DNA of 17,487 nucleotides from an uncultured Erysipelotrichaceae bacterium (GTDB lineage Bacteria; Bacillota_I; Bacilli_A; Erysipelotrichales; Coprobacillaceae): assembly GCA_900544435.1 (NCBI GenBank), contig UQVG01000012.1:1-17487 (forward strand). Direction: 5' to 3'. The notes below the pieces were generated by a model. It was given only the letters and a program-made list of their open reading frames with translations. It did no database searches and was not told the DNA's origin. This document shows positions 6,842-16,265 of the stretch, piece by piece (the first letter of the stretch is position 1; the number at the start of each line of letters is the position of its first letter). Made by a program: the position numbers and the translations under genes.

Positions 6842-8134
6842 TTATTTACGAATATAACCATGATATTCTTTTCTAGTAATATATGTTTTGATTTGTTTTA
6901 CTGTTTCAAGTGCAACTCCTGTAACGATAATCAAACCAGTACCACCAAGTGATAGGCTTGCATTTTCAGTTTGTGTCCAAATTATTGGAGTAATAATTGG
7001 AATTGCTGCGATAATACATAAAGTAAGTGATCCTGCAACAGTAACTTGATTAAGAACTCGTTTAATATAGTTCTTAGTTTCAATACCAGTTCTTACACCA
7101 GGTATTGATCCACCATTTTTCTTCAAATCATCACTAATTTTTTCAGCATCAATTTGTAAGTTTGAATAAAAGAAAGTAAATCCTATAATCATTAAAATAT
7201 ATAAACAGAATCCAACTGGTTCTTGATAATTAAATATAGTATTTATCATCTTAGTTGTACTAGATGCTTTCATGAAACTTACTATTGTTCTTGGTGCTGC
7301 TAGTACTGAAGAAGCAAAGATTACTGGTAAAACACCTGAACTATTAATTTTAATAGGCATATGTGTTTGTTCCCTAGTTCTCATTGTTACACTTGTACTA
7401 GATGCATAATTGACTGGGACCTTTCTAATTGCACCTTCAGTAAATACTACAAAGACTACAATTGAAAGATAAACCACAACAAATAATACATACCAAGCAA
7501 TATCTAACCACATTCCACTATCATAAGTGACGAGGTTATCATAAGTTGTTAAGAATGCATTTGGTAAGTTAGAAACAATACCAGTAAAGATTAATAATGA
7601 AACCCCATTACCAATTCCTTTTTGAGTAATTTGATCACCTAACCAAATAGCTAACATACTTCCAGCCATCATAATGAGCACTACATAAATATATGACCAG
7701 ATTGAAGTATCAACTAATATATTATAACTTGTATCAAAGGCATAAGTTAAAACTCCACCTTGTAATGCAGCTAATAATAAAGTTAATACACGAGTAACAC
7801 GGTCTTTTTTCTTCTTACCAGTGTTACCTTCTTTACGCCAGCGTGTTAACGCTGGAATAACATCCATTGATAATAATTCAATTATAATAGATGATGTAAT
7901 GTATGGTGAAACACCTAATGCGAAAAGAGAAAATCTTTCCAAGGTACCTCCACCAAGCAAATTCATGATTCCGAAAATACCATTTGTAGCATCACTACTA
8001 CTTAATGAACCCACATTAACACCTGGAATTGTAATTCCTGCACCTAAACGGTACACGAATAAAATTCCAAGTGTGAAAATGACTTTTCGACGAAGTTCAC
8101 CCTTTTTGAATACGTTCTTCAAAAAAGTTAACAT
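6842..8134 (-). CDS. secY: Preprotein translocase subunit SecY
   Basis: SecY is the channel of the Sec translocon, exporting and inserting proteins across the cytoplasmic membrane with SecE, SecG and SecA. The 430-residue protein shows about ten transmembrane segments. Recognisable family features are the N-terminal FTLGILFVYRLGAGITIPGV, the plug-proximal GGGTLERFSLFALGVSPYI region, the cytoplasmic RKVPVNYA loop, and the conserved INSSGVLPVIFASS and PGVRTG segments. Length equals the Bacillus protein. Its ATG begins two bases after the rplO stop codon ends, and its GAGGTGA ribosome binding site lies inside the rplO coding end, indicating translational coupling. Confidence 0.98.
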   Translation of the reverse strand: MLTFLKNVFKKGELRRKVIFTLGILFVYRLGAGITIPGVNVGSLSSSDATNGIFGIMNLLGGGTLERFSLFALGVSPYITSSIIIELLSMDVIPALTRWRKEGNTGKKKKDRVTRVLTLLLAALQGGVLTYAFDTSYNILVDTSIWSYIYVVLIMMAGSMLAIWLGDQITQKGIGNGVSLLIFTGIVSNLPNAFLTTYDNLVTYDSGMWLDIAWYVLFVVVYLSIVVFVVFTEGAIRKVPVNYASSTSVTMRTREQTHMPIKINSSGVLPVIFASSVLAAPRTIVSFMKASSTTKMINTIFNYQEPVGFCLYILMIIGFTFFYSNLQIDAEKISDDLKKNGGSIPGVRTGIETKNYIKRVLNQVTVAGSLTLCIIAAIPIITPIIWTQTENASLSLGGTGLIIVTGVALETVKQIKTYITRKEYHGYIRK

Positions 8135-8135
8135 C

Positions 8136-8576
8136 TTAAATCACCTCAGTTTTTCCACCTGCAGCTTCAATTGCGGCAACAGCTGATTTAGAGAATTTGG
8201 CAGCTTGAACAGTTAATTTCTTTTCAATAGCTCCATTTCCTAATACTTTAACACCATCTAATTCTTTTTTGATGATTCCTGCTTCTTTTAACGCAGCAGC
8301 GTTAACTGTTGCACCATCTTCAAATTTATTTAAAGTTTCAAGATTTACGATAGCATATTCTTTACGAGTATAGTTTGTAAATCCTCTCTTAGGTAAACGC
8401 ATGAATAATGGAGTTTGTCCACCTTCGAATCCTGGTTTTTTACCTCCACCAGATCTAGCTCCTTGACCTTTTTGACCTCTACCTGCTGTTTTACCATTAC
8501 CTGAACTAGTACCACGTCCAACACGTTTTCTTGCTTTACGAGCACCTTCAGTATATTGTAATTCGTGAAGTTTCAT
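8136..8576 (-). CDS. rplO: 50S ribosomal protein L15
   Basis: L15 is a late-assembly large-subunit protein. The 146-residue sequence begins [20 protein letters not shown] and has the glycine/arginine-rich extended arm [20 protein letters not shown] that threads into 23S r[23 protein letters not shown] and the C-terminal globular domain follow. Length matches Bacillus. It follows rpmD by 14 nt with a TAGGAGGTG ribosome binding site and directly precedes secY, the invariant spc order. Confidence 0.98.
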   Translation of the reverse strand: MKLHELQYTEGARKARKRVGRGTSSGNGKTAGRGQKGQGARSGGGKKPGFEGGQTPLFMRLPKRGFTNYTRKEYAIVNLETLNKFEDGATVNAAALKEAGIIKKELDGVKVLGNGAIEKKLTVQAAKFSKSAVAAIEAAGGKTEVI

Positions 8577-8590
8577 AGTTACACCTCCTA

Positions 8591-8770
8591 TTATTTTTCT
8601 TCTACTGTTACTAGGTGTCCAACTACTCTGATCATACCTTGAGTAGTAGGGTTGTTTTCTAATTCAACAGTTTTATTAATTTTAGTTAATCCTAAAGCTT
8701 TAAGAGTCATTCTTTGTTTTGGTAAGCAACCAATTGGACTCTTTTTAAGTGTAATACTTACTTTTGCCAT
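8591..8770 (-). CDS. rpmD: 50S ribosomal protein L30
   Basis: I read this 59-residue gene directly between rpsE and rplO. The protein begins [20 protein letters not shown], continues with [11 protein letters not shown], and ends [15 protein letters not shown]. These are the standard ferredoxin-like L30 elements, and 59 is the usual length. The start is 12 nt after rpsE behind a TAGGAGGC ribosome binding site that overlaps the rpsE stop. It ends in TAA. Confidence 0.97.
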   Translation of the reverse strand: MAKVSITLKKSPIGCLPKQRMTLKALGLTKINKTVELENNPTTQGMIRVVGHLVTVEEK

Positions 8771-8782
8771 TTTGTTTGCCTC

Positions 8783-9343
8783 CTATCCAAAAATTTCATC
8801 AACAGTTTTTTCTCTTAATTCTGCAACTTCATTAACTGTTTTTAATGAAGCTAATCCTTGCATTGTTGCTCTTACCATATTGATTGGAGTTCTAGAACCA
8901 ATACATTTAGATAAGATATCACGGTAACCAGCTAATTCTACAACAGCACGAACTGGTCCACCAGCGATGATTCCAGTACCTTGAGATGCTGGTTTAATAA
9001 ATACATTTCCTGATCCATAAACACCGTTTACTTCATGAGGAATAGTACCATTTACAGAAGGTACTTTGATAACATTACGTTTTGCATTTTCACATGCTTT
9101 TCTAATTGCATCAGGTACTTCGTTAGCTTTACCAGTACCAAATCCAACTCTACCTTTTCTATCTCCAATAACAACTAAAGCAGCAAAACGCATTCTACGT
9201 CCACCTTTTACTACTTTTGTTACACGGTTAATAGTAACAACACGTTCTTCAAATTCTTTTTCTTCTCTTCTTGGTGCTCTTCTTTGACCATTTCTTCTTG
9301 GTTTTCTTTCACCATTGTTAGTTCTTGGTTTACGTTGTTCCAT
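8783..9343 (-). CDS. rpsE: 30S ribosomal protein S5
   Basis: S5 sits at the 30S mRNA entry, contributing to fidelity and mRNA unwinding. The 186-residue protein has its double-stranded-RNA-binding-like N domain beginning at [20 protein letters not shown], followed by [20 protein letters not shown] and the C-terminal domain with [19 protein letters not shown]. About 20-30 extra residues at the N terminus are very rich in Arg, Asn and Lys. This makes the protein about 20 longer than Bacillus S5. ATG at 9343 has a good GGAGG ribosome binding site, so the extension is probably real. It follows rplR by 12 nt. Confidence 0.97.
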   Translation of the reverse strand: MEQRKPRTNNGERKPRRNGQRRAPRREEKEFEERVVTINRVTKVVKGGRRMRFAALVVIGDRKGRVGFGTGKANEVPDAIRKACENAKRNVIKVPSVNGTIPHEVNGVYGSGNVFIKPASQGTGIIAGGPVRAVVELAGYRDILSKCIGSRTPINMVRATMQGLASLKTVNEVAELREKTVDEIFG

Positions 9344-9355
9344 ATTGACCTCCTT

Positions 9356-9712
9356 CTAGAATTCTAATCCAGCTTCTCTAGCAGCTTCTGCTAATGCTTT
9401 TACACGACCATGATAAATATATCCACCACGATCAAATACAACATTTTTAATTTCTTTTGCGATTGCTCTTTCAGCAATTTCTTTTCCTACTGCAGTTGCA
9501 GCAGCAATGTTTCCACCGTTTTCTAATTTCATTTCAACGCTTGATGCGCTAACTAATGTAACACCATTGACATCATCAATAATTTGAGCGTGAATATGAG
9601 CATTTGAACGGAAAACATTTAAACGTGGACATTCTGGAGTTCCACTAATTTTTCTACGAACTCTAGCATGACGTTTTAAACGTACATCATTACGAGATTG
9701 TAATTTAGCCAT
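9356..9712 (-). CDS. rplR: 50S ribosomal protein L18
   Basis: L18 binds 5S rRNA with L5 and helps dock it in the central protuberance. The 118 residues start [20 protein letters not shown] and include [21 protein letters not shown] and the conserved [20 protein letters not shown]. Length is close to the usual 120. It follows rplF by 27 nt with an AAAGGAGC ribosome binding site. No unusual feature is seen. Confidence 0.98.
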   Translation of the reverse strand: MAKLQSRNDVRLKRHARVRRKISGTPECPRLNVFRSNAHIHAQIIDDVNGVTLVSASSVEMKLENGGNIAAATAVGKEIAERAIAKEIKNVVFDRGGYIYHGRVKALAEAAREAGLEF

Positions 9713-9739
9713 AAAGATAGCTCCTTTCTTACTCTTAAA

Positions 9740-10285
9740 CTACTTCTTACCAGCAGTTTTTCCTTCTTTTCTGATGATTCTTTCATCACTATATTTAATA
9801 CCTTTTCCTTTATATGGTTCAGGTTTTTTCTTAGATCTAATTAATGCAGCCATTTGACCAACACGTTCTTTATCAATTCCAGAAACCACGATAGTATTTG
9901 GGTTTGGAGTTTCAACTTTTACTCCTTCTTCAGCTTCGATTTCTACTTGATGAGAGAAACCAATATTTAATACTAATGTATTTCCTTTCATTTGACCACG
10001 GTATCCAATACCAACGATTTCTAATGTTTTAGAATATCCATTGTGAACACCTTCGATCATGTTAGCAAGTAAAGCTCTTGTTGTACCATGTAATTGTTTT
10101 ACATGTTTTTCTTCACTACTTCTTACTACAGTAATTTCATTTCCTTCTTGTTTAAATGAAATTGCTGGAGAAAATTGTTTCACTAAAGTCCCTTTTGATC
10201 CAGTAACTGTTACTGTGTTATCTTCAGCGATTTCAACAGTTACTCCTTCAGGTACAGTGATAATTTTATTACCGATACGAGACAT
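9740..10285 (-). CDS. rplF: 50S ribosomal protein L6
   Basis: L6 lies near the GTPase-associated region of the 50S subunit, close to the sarcin-ricin loop. The 181-residue sequence begins MSRIGNKIITVPEGV and has two tandem repeats of the L6 fold, about 1-80 and 85-170. The C-terminal KPEPYKGKGIKYSDERIIRK signature is intact. Length matches Bacillus (about 179). It starts 28 nt after rpsH with an AGGAGGT ribosome binding site. Confidence 0.98.
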   Translation of the reverse strand: MSRIGNKIITVPEGVTVEIAEDNTVTVTGSKGTLVKQFSPAISFKQEGNEITVVRSSEEKHVKQLHGTTRALLANMIEGVHNGYSKTLEIVGIGYRGQMKGNTLVLNIGFSHQVEIEAEEGVKVETPNPNTIVVSGIDKERVGQMAALIRSKKKPEPYKGKGIKYSDERIIRKEGKTAGKK

Positions 10286-10313
10286 CAGTTATACCTCCTG
10301 TATAATTTTTTTA

Positions 10314-10709
10314 TTACCAGATATATGCTAATACTTCTCCACCAACTTGTTTAGCTCTAGCTTCTTTATCAGTCATTAAACCTTGAGAAGTTGATAGAAT
10401 TACAATACCTAAACCATTTAATACTCTAGGAATTTCGTTTACTTTTGCATATACACGTAATCCTGGTTTAGAAATTCTTTTTAAATCAGTGATTACTTTA
10501 TCTTTTCCTCTATATTTTAAAGTGATAATAATGTTTGATTCAGCACCTTCGCCTTCAACTTTATATCCTTTAATGAATCCTTCATTTTTTAAGATTTCAG
10601 CAATTCCAACTTTTAATGTAGATGTAGGAATACTTACTTCTTCTTTTAACGTGTTATTTGCGTTACGGATTCTTGTTAACATATCTGCAATTGGATCTGT
10701 CATTACCAT
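10314..10709 (-). CDS. rpsH: 30S ribosomal protein S8
   Basis: S8 is a primary 16S rRNA binder in the central domain. In E. coli it also represses the spc operon by binding the rplE region. The 131 residues start [18 protein letters not shown] and contain [14 protein letters not shown] and the hallmark [13 protein letters not shown], ending [10 protein letters not shown] second in-frame ATG lies two codons in. The ATG at 10709 is preferred because GGAGG lies at ideal spacing. It follows rpsN by 36 nt. I did not find a clear S8-site mimic on this transcript. Confidence 0.98.
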   Translation of the reverse strand: MVMTDPIADMLTRIRNANNTLKEEVSIPTSTLKVGIAEILKNEGFIKGYKVEGEGAESNIIITLKYRGKDKVITDLKRISKPGLRVYAKVNEIPRVLNGLGIVILSTSQGLMTDKEARAKQVGGEVLAYIW

Positions 10710-10745
10710 TTGCGTGTCCTCCTTCCAATACGGATTATTTTATCA

Positions 10746-10931
10746 TTACCAACTTGCTTTTTTTACACCAGGAATTTCACCTTTATAAGCTAATTCACGG
10801 AAGCAAATTCTGCAAAGTTTGAACTTTCTAATTACTGAATGTGGTCTACCACAACGTTCACAACGTGTGTATTCACGTACTTTATATTTTTGAGGACGTT
10901 GTTGTTTCACTTTCATTGATGTTTTAGCCAT
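10746..10931 (-). CDS. rpsN: 30S ribosomal protein S14, zinc-binding type Z
   Basis: S14 is in the head of the 30S subunit. This is the short 61-residue zinc-ribbon form with ligands C24, C27, C40 and C43 (CERC and CRIC), starting [20 protein letters not shown] and ending [11 protein letters not shown]. The start has an AAGGAGG ribosome binding site, 13 nt after rplE. In Bacillus the equivalent gene is called rpsZ (rpsNA). A zinc-free paralogue, used under zinc limitation in some relatives, would be elsewhere if present. Confidence 0.98.
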   Translation of the reverse strand: MAKTSMKVKQQRPQKYKVREYTRCERCGRPHSVIRKFKLCRICFRELAYKGEIPGVKKASW

Positions 10932-10944
10932 TTATAAGTCCTCC

Positions 10945-11484
10945 TTATTTATGGAAAGGCATTCCTAATTGAGCTAATAACTCATGACCTTCTTCATCAG
11001 TTTTAGCTGTTGTTACGAATACGATATCCATTCCTCTTAATTTGTTTACTTTATCAAAATCAATTTCAGGGAAGATTAATTGTTCTTTAATACCTAAAGT
11101 ATAGTTTCCTCTTCCATCAAATGAGTTATTTGATACACCTCTAAAGTCTCTTACACGAGGTAAAGATACATTTACTAATTTATCTAAAAATTCATACATT
11201 CTTTCACCACGTAAAGTGACTTTACAACCGATTGCTTGACCTTCTCTTAATTTGAAACCAGCAATTGATTTTTTAGCTCTAGTGACAACTGGTTTTTGAC
11301 CAGTAATTAATGTTAATTCATTAACTGCATCATCTAATAATTTTGAATTAGATACTGCATCACCAACACCAATATTTAATACGATTTTTTCGATTTTTGG
11401 TGCTTGCATTTTAGAAGAATAATTGAATTTTTCCATTAACGACTTAACTACTTCGTTTTCATAACGTTCTTGTAAACGATTCAT
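10945..11484 (-). CDS. rplE: 50S ribosomal protein L5
   Basis: L5 binds 5S rRNA and contacts P-site tRNA from the central protuberance. The length of 179 residues is identical to Bacillus. It begins [20 protein letters not shown] and has the conserved [14 protein letters not shown] and [20 protein letters not shown] segments, then [18 protein letters not shown] and the C-terminal [20 protein letters not shown]. It follows rplX by 17 nt with a strong ribosome binding site. Confidence 0.98.
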   Translation of the reverse strand: MNRLQERYENEVVKSLMEKFNYSSKMQAPKIEKIVLNIGVGDAVSNSKLLDDAVNELTLITGQKPVVTRAKKSIAGFKLREGQAIGCKVTLRGERMYEFLDKLVNVSLPRVRDFRGVSNNSFDGRGNYTLGIKEQLIFPEIDFDKVNKLRGMDIVFVTTAKTDEEGHELLAQLGMPFHK

Positions 11485-11501
11485 TTGCTATCTCCTTTCA
11501 A

Positions 11502-11840
11502 TTATTTCTTTTTCTTAGAATCAACTTCTGCACCTGTTTTTTTGTTAACACGTACTTTAGTTTTCTTTCCATTTTCATCTACAGATACTTTATATCCTAA
11601 TTTAACTGCAGATTTTGATTTTGAATCATAGAATGCAACATTAGAAACATGAATTGGAGCTTCTTTGTTAACAATTCCACCTTCAGGATCAGCTTGTGAA
11701 GGTTTAACATGTTTTGTTACCATGTTTACTCCTTCAACGATTACTCTTTCTTCTTTAGCAAGAACTTGTAACACTTCACCTGTCTTACCTTTATCTTTAC
11801 CTGCGATAACTACAACAGTATCACCAACACGGATTTTCAT
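11502..11840 (-). CDS. rplX: 50S ribosomal protein L24
   Basis: L24 is one of the two assembly initiators of the 50S subunit and lies by the exit tunnel. The 112 residues include the N-terminal KOW motif (VGDTVVVIAGKDKGKTGEVL), the GVNMVTKHVKPSQADPEGGI segment and a lysine-rich tail ending in KKKK. It is about 9 residues longer than Bacillus L24, mostly at that tail. Its AAGGAGGC ribosome binding site overlaps the rplN stop region, 13 nt downstream of rplN. Confidence 0.98.
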   Translation of the reverse strand: MKIRVGDTVVVIAGKDKGKTGEVLQVLAKEERVIVEGVNMVTKHVKPSQADPEGGIVNKEAPIHVSNVAFYDSKSKSAVKLGYKVSVDENGKKTKVRVNKKTGAEVDSKKKK

Positions 11841-11853
11841 GTGCCACGCCTCC

Positions 11854-12222
11854 TTATAATACTTCTGGAGCTAATGATACGATTTTCATGAAATCAGCAT
11901 CTCTTAACTCTCTTGCAACTGGTCCAAAGATACGAGTCCCTCTTGGAGACTTGTCATCTCTGATAATAACACAAGCGTTATCATCGAATTTAATGTAAGA
12001 ACCGTTTTCACGTCCTACTGCATATTTAGTTCTAACGATAACAGCTTTTACTACTTCACCTTTTTTAACAGTACCATTTGGAGCTGCTTGTTTAACTGTT
12101 GCTACAACAACATCTCCAATACTACTTGTTTTTCTATTTGACCCACCTAAGTTACGAATTACTAATACTTCTTTAGCACCAGTATTATCAGCAACTTTAA
12201 GTCTACTTTCGTTTTGAATCAT
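11854..12222 (-). CDS. rplN: 50S ribosomal protein L14
   Basis: L14 lies at the subunit interface, forming bridges to the 30S and binding the silencing factor RsfS. It has the standard 122 residues, starting [20 protein letters not shown], with the beta-barrel core, [16 protein letters not shown] and [16 protein letters not shown]. It is 25 nt after rpsQ with an AGGAGGT ribosome binding site, marking the S10/spc block junction. No promoter or terminator is visible there, so the blocks are probably cotranscribed. Confidence 0.98.
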   Translation of the reverse strand: MIQNESRLKVADNTGAKEVLVIRNLGGSNRKTSSIGDVVVATVKQAAPNGTVKKGEVVKAVIVRTKYAVGRENGSYIKFDDNACVIIRDDKSPRGTRIFGPVARELRDADFMKIVSLAPEVL

Positions 12223-12247
12223 TCCGGTTACCTCCTTTTAGAGTTTA

Positions 12248-12508
12248 TTAAACTGTTTCTGCTTTTTTTACGATTTCTACTAAACGGAAACGTTTTGTAG
12301 CAGATAATGGTCTTGTTGACATGATTTTAACTGTATCTCCAACTTGAGCAGCGTTGTTTTCATCATGTGCATGAAATTTTGTAGATGATTTCATACGTTT
12401 ACCATATAACTTATGTTTTACATGTGTTTCAACTAGCACTGTAATAGTTTTATCCATTTTAGTAGATACAACTGTACCAGTATAAACTTTACGATTATTT
12501 CTTTCCAT
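12248..12508 (-). CDS. rpsQ: 30S ribosomal protein S17
   Basis: S17 is a primary 16S rRNA-binding protein with an OB fold and a long loop. The 86 residues include [20 protein letters not shown], the [20 protein letters not shown] loop, and the conserved [20 protein letters not shown]. Length is typical. It starts 12 nt after rpmC behind GGAGGAG and is the last gene of the S10 block. Confidence 0.98.
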   Translation of the reverse strand: MERNNRKVYTGTVVSTKMDKTITVLVETHVKHKLYGKRMKSSTKFHAHDENNAAQVGDTVKIMSTRPLSATKRFRLVEIVKKAETV

Positions 12509-12520
12509 TTGTATCTCCTC

Positions 12521-12715
12521 CTATTGGTTTAATTCTCTTTCTCTAATCACTGTTTTAATACGAGCGATTGTTTTACGAACTTGTCTAATACGTGCAGTGT
12601 TTTCTAATTGTCCTGTAGCTTGTTGGAATCTTAATCCAAAAAGCTCTTTTTTGTATTCTTCAACTTTAGCTAATAAAGCTTCAGTATCTAATTCTCTAAT
12701 TTCTTGCGCTGTCAT
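12521..12715 (-). CDS. rpmC: 50S ribosomal protein L29
   Basis: L29 is a small two-helix protein beside the exit tunnel, near L23 and the trigger factor docking site. The 64 residues contain [20 protein letters not shown] and [18 protein letters not shown], the L29 hallmarks. The start lies 2 nt after the rplP stop, with its AAAGGGTGA ribosome binding site within the end of rplP, so coupling is likely. Confidence 0.98.
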   Translation of the reverse strand: MTAQEIRELDTEALLAKVEEYKKELFGLRFQQATGQLENTARIRQVRKTIARIKTVIRERELNQ

Positions 12716-12717
12716 AA

Positions 12718-13128
12718 CTATTCACCCTTTCCAATGATTTTACATTTAATAGGTAATTTATGAGATGCAAGTCTTAAAGCTTCTCTTAATGTAGCTTCAT
12801 CTAAACCAGCAACTTCAAATAATACTCTACCAGTTTTAACTACTGCTACCCATTCTTCTGGAGAACCTTTACCTGATCCCATACGTACTTCTAATGGTTT
12901 TTTAGTTTTAGCTAAGTGAGGGAAAATTCTAATCCATACTTTACCACCACGGTTCATATAACGGTTGATGGCAATACGTGCTGCTTCAATTTGACGAGAA
13001 GTAATCCAAGCACCTTCAGTTGCTACTAAACCAAATTCACCAAATGATACTTTGTCTCCACCTTTAGTTCTACCTTCGTAGCTAACACGGTGAGGTCTTC
13101 TGTATTTTGTTCTTTTAGGCATCAACAT
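12718..13128 (-). CDS. rplP: 50S ribosomal protein L16
   Basis: L16 organises the A-site tRNA elbow contact and the peptidyl transferase surroundings. The 136-residue protein begins [20 protein letters not shown] and contains [40 protein letters not shown] and [20 protein letters not shown], all canonical. MLMPKR at 13128 is the usual N terminus, although the ATG two codons later is possible. It follows rpsC by 2 nt, and an AAGGGGA-type ribosome binding site lies at the rpsC end. Confidence 0.97.
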   Translation of the reverse strand: MLMPKRTKYRRPHRVSYEGRTKGGDKVSFGEFGLVATEGAWITSRQIEAARIAINRYMNRGGKVWIRIFPHLAKTKKPLEVRMGSGKGSPEEWVAVVKTGRVLFEVAGLDEATLREALRLASHKLPIKCKIIGKGE

Positions 13129-13130
13129 GA

Positions 13131-13784
13131 TTATTTATCCCCTTTCTTTTTTTCAGGAAGGATTTCTCCCTTACAAATCCAAACTTTAACTCCTAATTTA
13201 CCATAAGTTGTATCTGCTTCTGCAGTCGCATAATCGATATCAGCTCTTAAAGTATGAAGAGGGACATTCCCTTCAGAGTAACCTTCAGCACGAGCCATAT
13301 CAGCTCCACCTAAACGTCCTGAAACATTAGTTTTAATTCCTTTAGCTCCTGCTCTCATTGCTCTTTGAATAGCACGTTTTTGAACAGTTCTAAAAGATGC
13401 ACGATTTTCTAATTGTTCTGCAATGTTATTTGCTACTAATTGAGCAACAACATCTGGATTTTTAATTTCAACAATGTTAATGAAAACTTGTTTACTACTT
13501 ACTAATTTAGATACTTCTTTTCTTAAAGCATCTACTGCTTCACCATCTTTACCGATAACTACACCAGGTCTAGATGTGTGAACAAAAATTGTTACACGAT
13601 TTTTTGATCTTTCGATTTCAACTTTTGCTACTGAAGCTGTTTTAAGTTTTTTAAGAATATAATCACGAACTTTAATATCTTCATGTAATAAACCAGCGAA
13701 ATCTTGATCGTTTGCGTACCATCTTGAATCCCAATTACGGTTAACACCAACACGTAAACCTACTGGACTTACTTTTTGACCCAT
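13131..13784 (-). CDS. rpsC: 30S ribosomal protein S3
   Basis: S3 forms part of the mRNA entry tunnel and helicase site. The 217 residues start [20 protein letters not shown]. An N-terminal KH type II domain carries the GKDG loop at 78-81, and the C-terminal domain has [13 protein letters not shown] and [20 protein letters not shown]. Length is the family norm. The GGAGGT ribosome binding site overlaps the rplV TAG stop, 11 nt upstream, suggesting coupling. Confidence 0.98.
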   Translation of the reverse strand: MGQKVSPVGLRVGVNRNWDSRWYANDQDFAGLLHEDIKVRDYILKKLKTASVAKVEIERSKNRVTIFVHTSRPGVVIGKDGEAVDALRKEVSKLVSSKQVFINIVEIKNPDVVAQLVANNIAEQLENRASFRTVQKRAIQRAMRAGAKGIKTNVSGRLGGADMARAEGYSEGNVPLHTLRADIDYATAEADTTYGKLGVKVWICKGEILPEKKKGDK

Positions 13785-13795
13785 TCTAGTACCTC

Positions 13796-14128
13796 CTATC
13801 TTTCATCAACCACACAAGTAATGTGGCATGTTCTTTTTAAAATTCTTGTTCCGCTACCTTTAGCTCTTGCAGCGAATCTTTTTAAAATTGGACCTTCATC
13901 AACGAAGATTGCTTTAACATATAATTTTTCTGCATCTGCATCATTGTTATATACAGCGTTTTGTGCTGCAGATTTAACAACTTTTGAGATTGCAGGAGAA
14001 GCAGCTTTATTAGTATATTCTAAGATACCAAGTGCTTCTTTAACTGTTTTACCTCTTACTAAATCAACTACTAATCTTGCTTTTTGAGGTGATACACGAA
14101 TTGTTTTAGCTACTGCTTTTGCTTCCAT
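13796..14128 (-). CDS. rplV: 50S ribosomal protein L22
   Basis: L22 lines the nascent peptide tunnel with its long beta-hairpin, close to the macrolide site. The 110 residues start [20 protein letters not shown], then [12 protein letters not shown] and [13 protein letters not shown]. The hairpin tip reads [10 protein letters not shown], where Gram-positive relatives commonly have PRAMGRAS and E. coli MPRAKGRAD. The C terminus contains HITCVVDER. It follows rpsS by 15 nt and runs to the TAG shared with the rpsC ribosome binding site. Confidence 0.98.
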   Translation of the reverse strand: MEAKAVAKTIRVSPQKARLVVDLVRGKTVKEALGILEYTNKAASPAISKVVKSAAQNAVYNNDADAEKLYVKAIFVDEGPILKRFAARAKGSGTRILKRTCHITCVVDER

Positions 14129-14143
14129 GTTCTATTCTCCTCT

Positions 14144-14422
14144 CTATTTCTTTCCTTTTTTATCGTCAGCATCATGACCATGGAAAGTTCTAGTTGGAGC
14201 GAATTCTCCTAATTTATGACCAACCATGTCTTCAGTAACGTAAACAGGAATATGTTCTTTTCCGTTATATACTGCAAATGTATGTTCGATAAATTGAGGG
14301 AAGATTGTTGAACGTCTTGACCAAGTTTTGATAACTTCTTTTTTACCTGATTCATTTAATGCTTCTACTTTTTTCATTAAATGAGCATCAACAAATGGTC
14401 CCTTTTTTAAACTACGTGCCAT
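14144..14422 (-). CDS. rpsS: 30S ribosomal protein S19
   Basis: S19 pairs with S13 in the 30S head. It has the standard 92 residues, starting [20 protein letters not shown], with [38 protein letters not shown] and [10 protein letters not shown]. Spacing to rplB is 17 nt, with an AAGGAGG ribosome binding site. No deviation is evident. Confidence 0.98.
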   Translation of the reverse strand: MARSLKKGPFVDAHLMKKVEALNESGKKEVIKTWSRRSTIFPQFIEHTFAVYNGKEHIPVYVTEDMVGHKLGEFAPTRTFHGHDADDKKGKK

Positions 14423-14439
14423 TTTTTCTTTCCTCCTTA

Positions 14440-15273
14440 TTATTTACCATTGCGACGACGTACAATTAATTTAGTCGAAGCTTTTTTGTTCTTTCTAGTT
14501 TTAACACCCATAGCTTTTTTACCCCAAGGAGTCATTGGTGCTTTACGTCCGATAGAAGTTCTACCTTCCCCACCACCATGAGGGTGATCATTAGGGTTCA
14601 TTACAGAACCACGAACTGTAGGTCTAATACCTTTCCATCTCATACGTCCTGCTTTACCATAGTTTACTAAACCATGATCTTCATTTCCTACTACACCAAC
14701 TGTAGCTCTACATACTGATAATAATTTTCTTACTTCACCAGATGCAAGTCTTACAGTTACATATTTTCCTTCTTTACCTAAGATTTGAGCAGACACACCA
14801 GCAGATCTTGCGATTTGTCCACCTTTACCAGGTTGCATTTCAATATTGTGAATTACAGTACCTTCAGGCATATTTCCCATTGGTAATGCATTACCAACTT
14901 TGATATCTGCTTCTTCACCAGAAATGATTTCCATTCCTACTTCTAACCCTTTTGGAGCTAAAATATATCTTTTTTCACCATCTACATAATTAATTAATGC
15001 GATGTTTGCTGATCTGTTTGGATCATATTCAATAGTTGCAACTTTACCTGGGATATTATCTTTATTTCTTTTGAAATCGATAATACGGTATTTTTGTTTG
15101 TGTCCACCACCATGATGACGAGTTGTGATCACACCTTGGTTGTTACGTCCACCTTTTTTAGATTTTTTTGCAACTAAAGATTTTTCAGGTTTATTAGTTG
15201 TAATTTCTTCATAAGTTAATGAAGTCATATTACGACGACCGTTAGTCACTGGCTTATAAGTTTTGATTGCCAT
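14440..15273 (-). CDS. rplB: 50S ribosomal protein L2
   Basis: L2 is essential for subunit association and peptidyl transferase activity. It has 277 residues, the same as in Bacillus. It begins [20 protein letters not shown] and contains the RNA-binding OB and SH3-like domains with [20 protein letters not shown] and [20 protein letters not shown]. The catalytically implicated histidine region is [19 protein letters not shown] (histidines at 230 and 232). It starts 56 nt after rplW, the longest gap within the S10 block, with an AGGAGGA ribosome binding site. Confidence 0.98.
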   Translation of the reverse strand: MAIKTYKPVTNGRRNMTSLTYEEITTNKPEKSLVAKKSKKGGRNNQGVITTRHHGGGHKQKYRIIDFKRNKDNIPGKVATIEYDPNRSANIALINYVDGEKRYILAPKGLEVGMEIISGEEADIKVGNALPMGNMPEGTVIHNIEMQPGKGGQIARSAGVSAQILGKEGKYVTVRLASGEVRKLLSVCRATVGVVGNEDHGLVNYGKAGRMRWKGIRPTVRGSVMNPNDHPHGGGEGRTSIGRKAPMTPWGKKAMGVKTRKNKKASTKLIVRRRNGK

Positions 15274-15300
15274 CTTTAGTTTCCTCCTATTTTTCTTATC

Positions 15301-15317
15301 TGGAACGAGTTATTCCA
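15301..15317 (-). repeat. Short hairpin in the rplW-rplB gap
   Basis: On the transcript TGGAA and TTCCA flank a 7-nt loop, giving a 5-bp stem about 13 nt past the rplW stop and upstream of the rplB ribosome binding site. No U-run follows, so it is not a terminator. A processing or translational role is possible but unsupported. Confidence 0.25.
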
Positions 15318-15329
15318 ATATTTTATCAA

Positions 15330-15620
15330 TTAATCTTCATCAAAATAATTGATTGTGCTTCCTTCAGCTAATTTAACGATAGCTTTTCTTCTTTTGTTAG
15401 TTTTACCTTCATATCTACCCATTCTTTTAGCTTTAGGTTTAACATTCATAATGTTAACTTTTTCAACTTTTACATTGAATAAAGTTTCAACTGCGATTTT
15501 AACTTCAGTTTTGTTAGCATTTAAATCCACATCAAATGTGTATTTATTTTCTTCAGTTTGAAGAGCTAATGACTTTTCAGTAAGTACTGGTTTTTTTAAT
15601 ACATCTGTCATGTGTGCCAT
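15330..15620 (-). CDS. rplW: 50S ribosomal protein L23
   Basis: L23 sits at the tunnel exit and is the docking point for trigger factor and SRP. The 96 residues include [40 protein letters not shown], the [20 protein letters not shown] loop and a C-terminal strand. The ATG at 15620 shares a base with the rplD TAA stop (TAATG) and has GGAGGT about nine bases upstream. A second ATG three codons in is less well placed. Coupling to rplD is likely. Confidence 0.97.
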   Translation of the reverse strand: MAHMTDVLKKPVLTEKSLALQTEENKYTFDVDLNANKTEVKIAVETLFNVKVEKVNIMNVKPKAKRMGRYEGKTNKRRKAIVKLAEGSTINYFDED

Positions 15621-16243
15621 TATGCTAATACCTCCTCAACAGCTTTGATTGCAGCTTCAGTCATAATTAACTTATCACTGTTTAAGATATCATAAACATT
15701 AACATGTTTAGCATCTAATAACTTAACTCCTGGAATATTGCTTGCTGATTTTTCAACATTTAATGTGATTTCATCAACAACGATTAATGTTTTTACTGGA
15801 GCGTTTAAGTTTTCTAATACTTTAACCATTTGTTTAGTTTTTGGAGCTTCGAATGAAATTCCATCGATTGCTGTAAATTCATTATCTTGAACTTTTGAAG
15901 ATAATGCTGATTTTAAAGCTAATCTTCTAACTTTACGGTTTAATTTGAATTTATAACTTCTTGGTGTAGGACCAAAGACAACTCCTCCACCTCTCCATTG
16001 TGGAGCACGTGTTGAACCTTGTCTAGCTCTACCTGTACCTTTTTGACGCCATGGTTTTCTTCCACCACCAGCAACTTCAGTACGGTTTTTAACTTTATGT
16101 GTACCTTGTCTTAAAGATGCTCTTTGTAATAAGACCATATCGAACATAGCTTGTTTATGTGGTTCAATACCGAAAACTGCTTCATTTAATTCTAAGTCTT
16201 TAACTTCTGCACCTTCTTGGTTAAATACTTTTACGTTAAGCAT
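15620..16243 (-). CDS. rplD: 50S ribosomal protein L4
   Basis: L4 reaches into the nascent-peptide tunnel. In E. coli it also represses its own operon through the S10 leader. The start at 16243 ([14 protein letters not shown]) is chosen because AAGGAGGA ends 7 bases upstream. In-frame ATGs at 16249 and 16264 lie beside or before this site. The resulting 207 residues equal the Bacillus length. The tunnel loop reads [20 protein letters not shown] followed by RAPQWRGGG, with the macrolide-related positions unchanged. It follows rplC by 22 nt and overlaps rplW by one base. Confidence 0.97.
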   Translation of the reverse strand: MLNVKVFNQEGAEVKDLELNEAVFGIEPHKQAMFDMVLLQRASLRQGTHKVKNRTEVAGGGRKPWRQKGTGRARQGSTRAPQWRGGGVVFGPTPRSYKFKLNRKVRRLALKSALSSKVQDNEFTAIDGISFEAPKTKQMVKVLENLNAPVKTLIVVDEITLNVEKSASNIPGVKLLDAKHVNVYDILNSDKLIMTEAAIKAVEEVLA

Positions 16244-16265
16244 TCTCATTTCCTCCTTCTTCAAA

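Noticed and set aside
7821..8186. Plus-strand open frames opposite the ribosomal genes
   Set aside because: All are antisense shadows of strongly conserved minus-strand genes. None has a credible ribosome binding site or recognisable product.
8345..8545. 66-residue minus-strand open frame inside rplO
   Set aside because: It is an alternate frame of L15 with low-complexity translation and no start signal. L15 itself is fully conserved across this stretch.
16244..16264. Upstream ATG starts for L4 at 16264 and 16249
   Set aside because: The first lies before the ribosome binding site and the second only two bases after it. The ATG at 16243 has normal spacing and gives the standard length.
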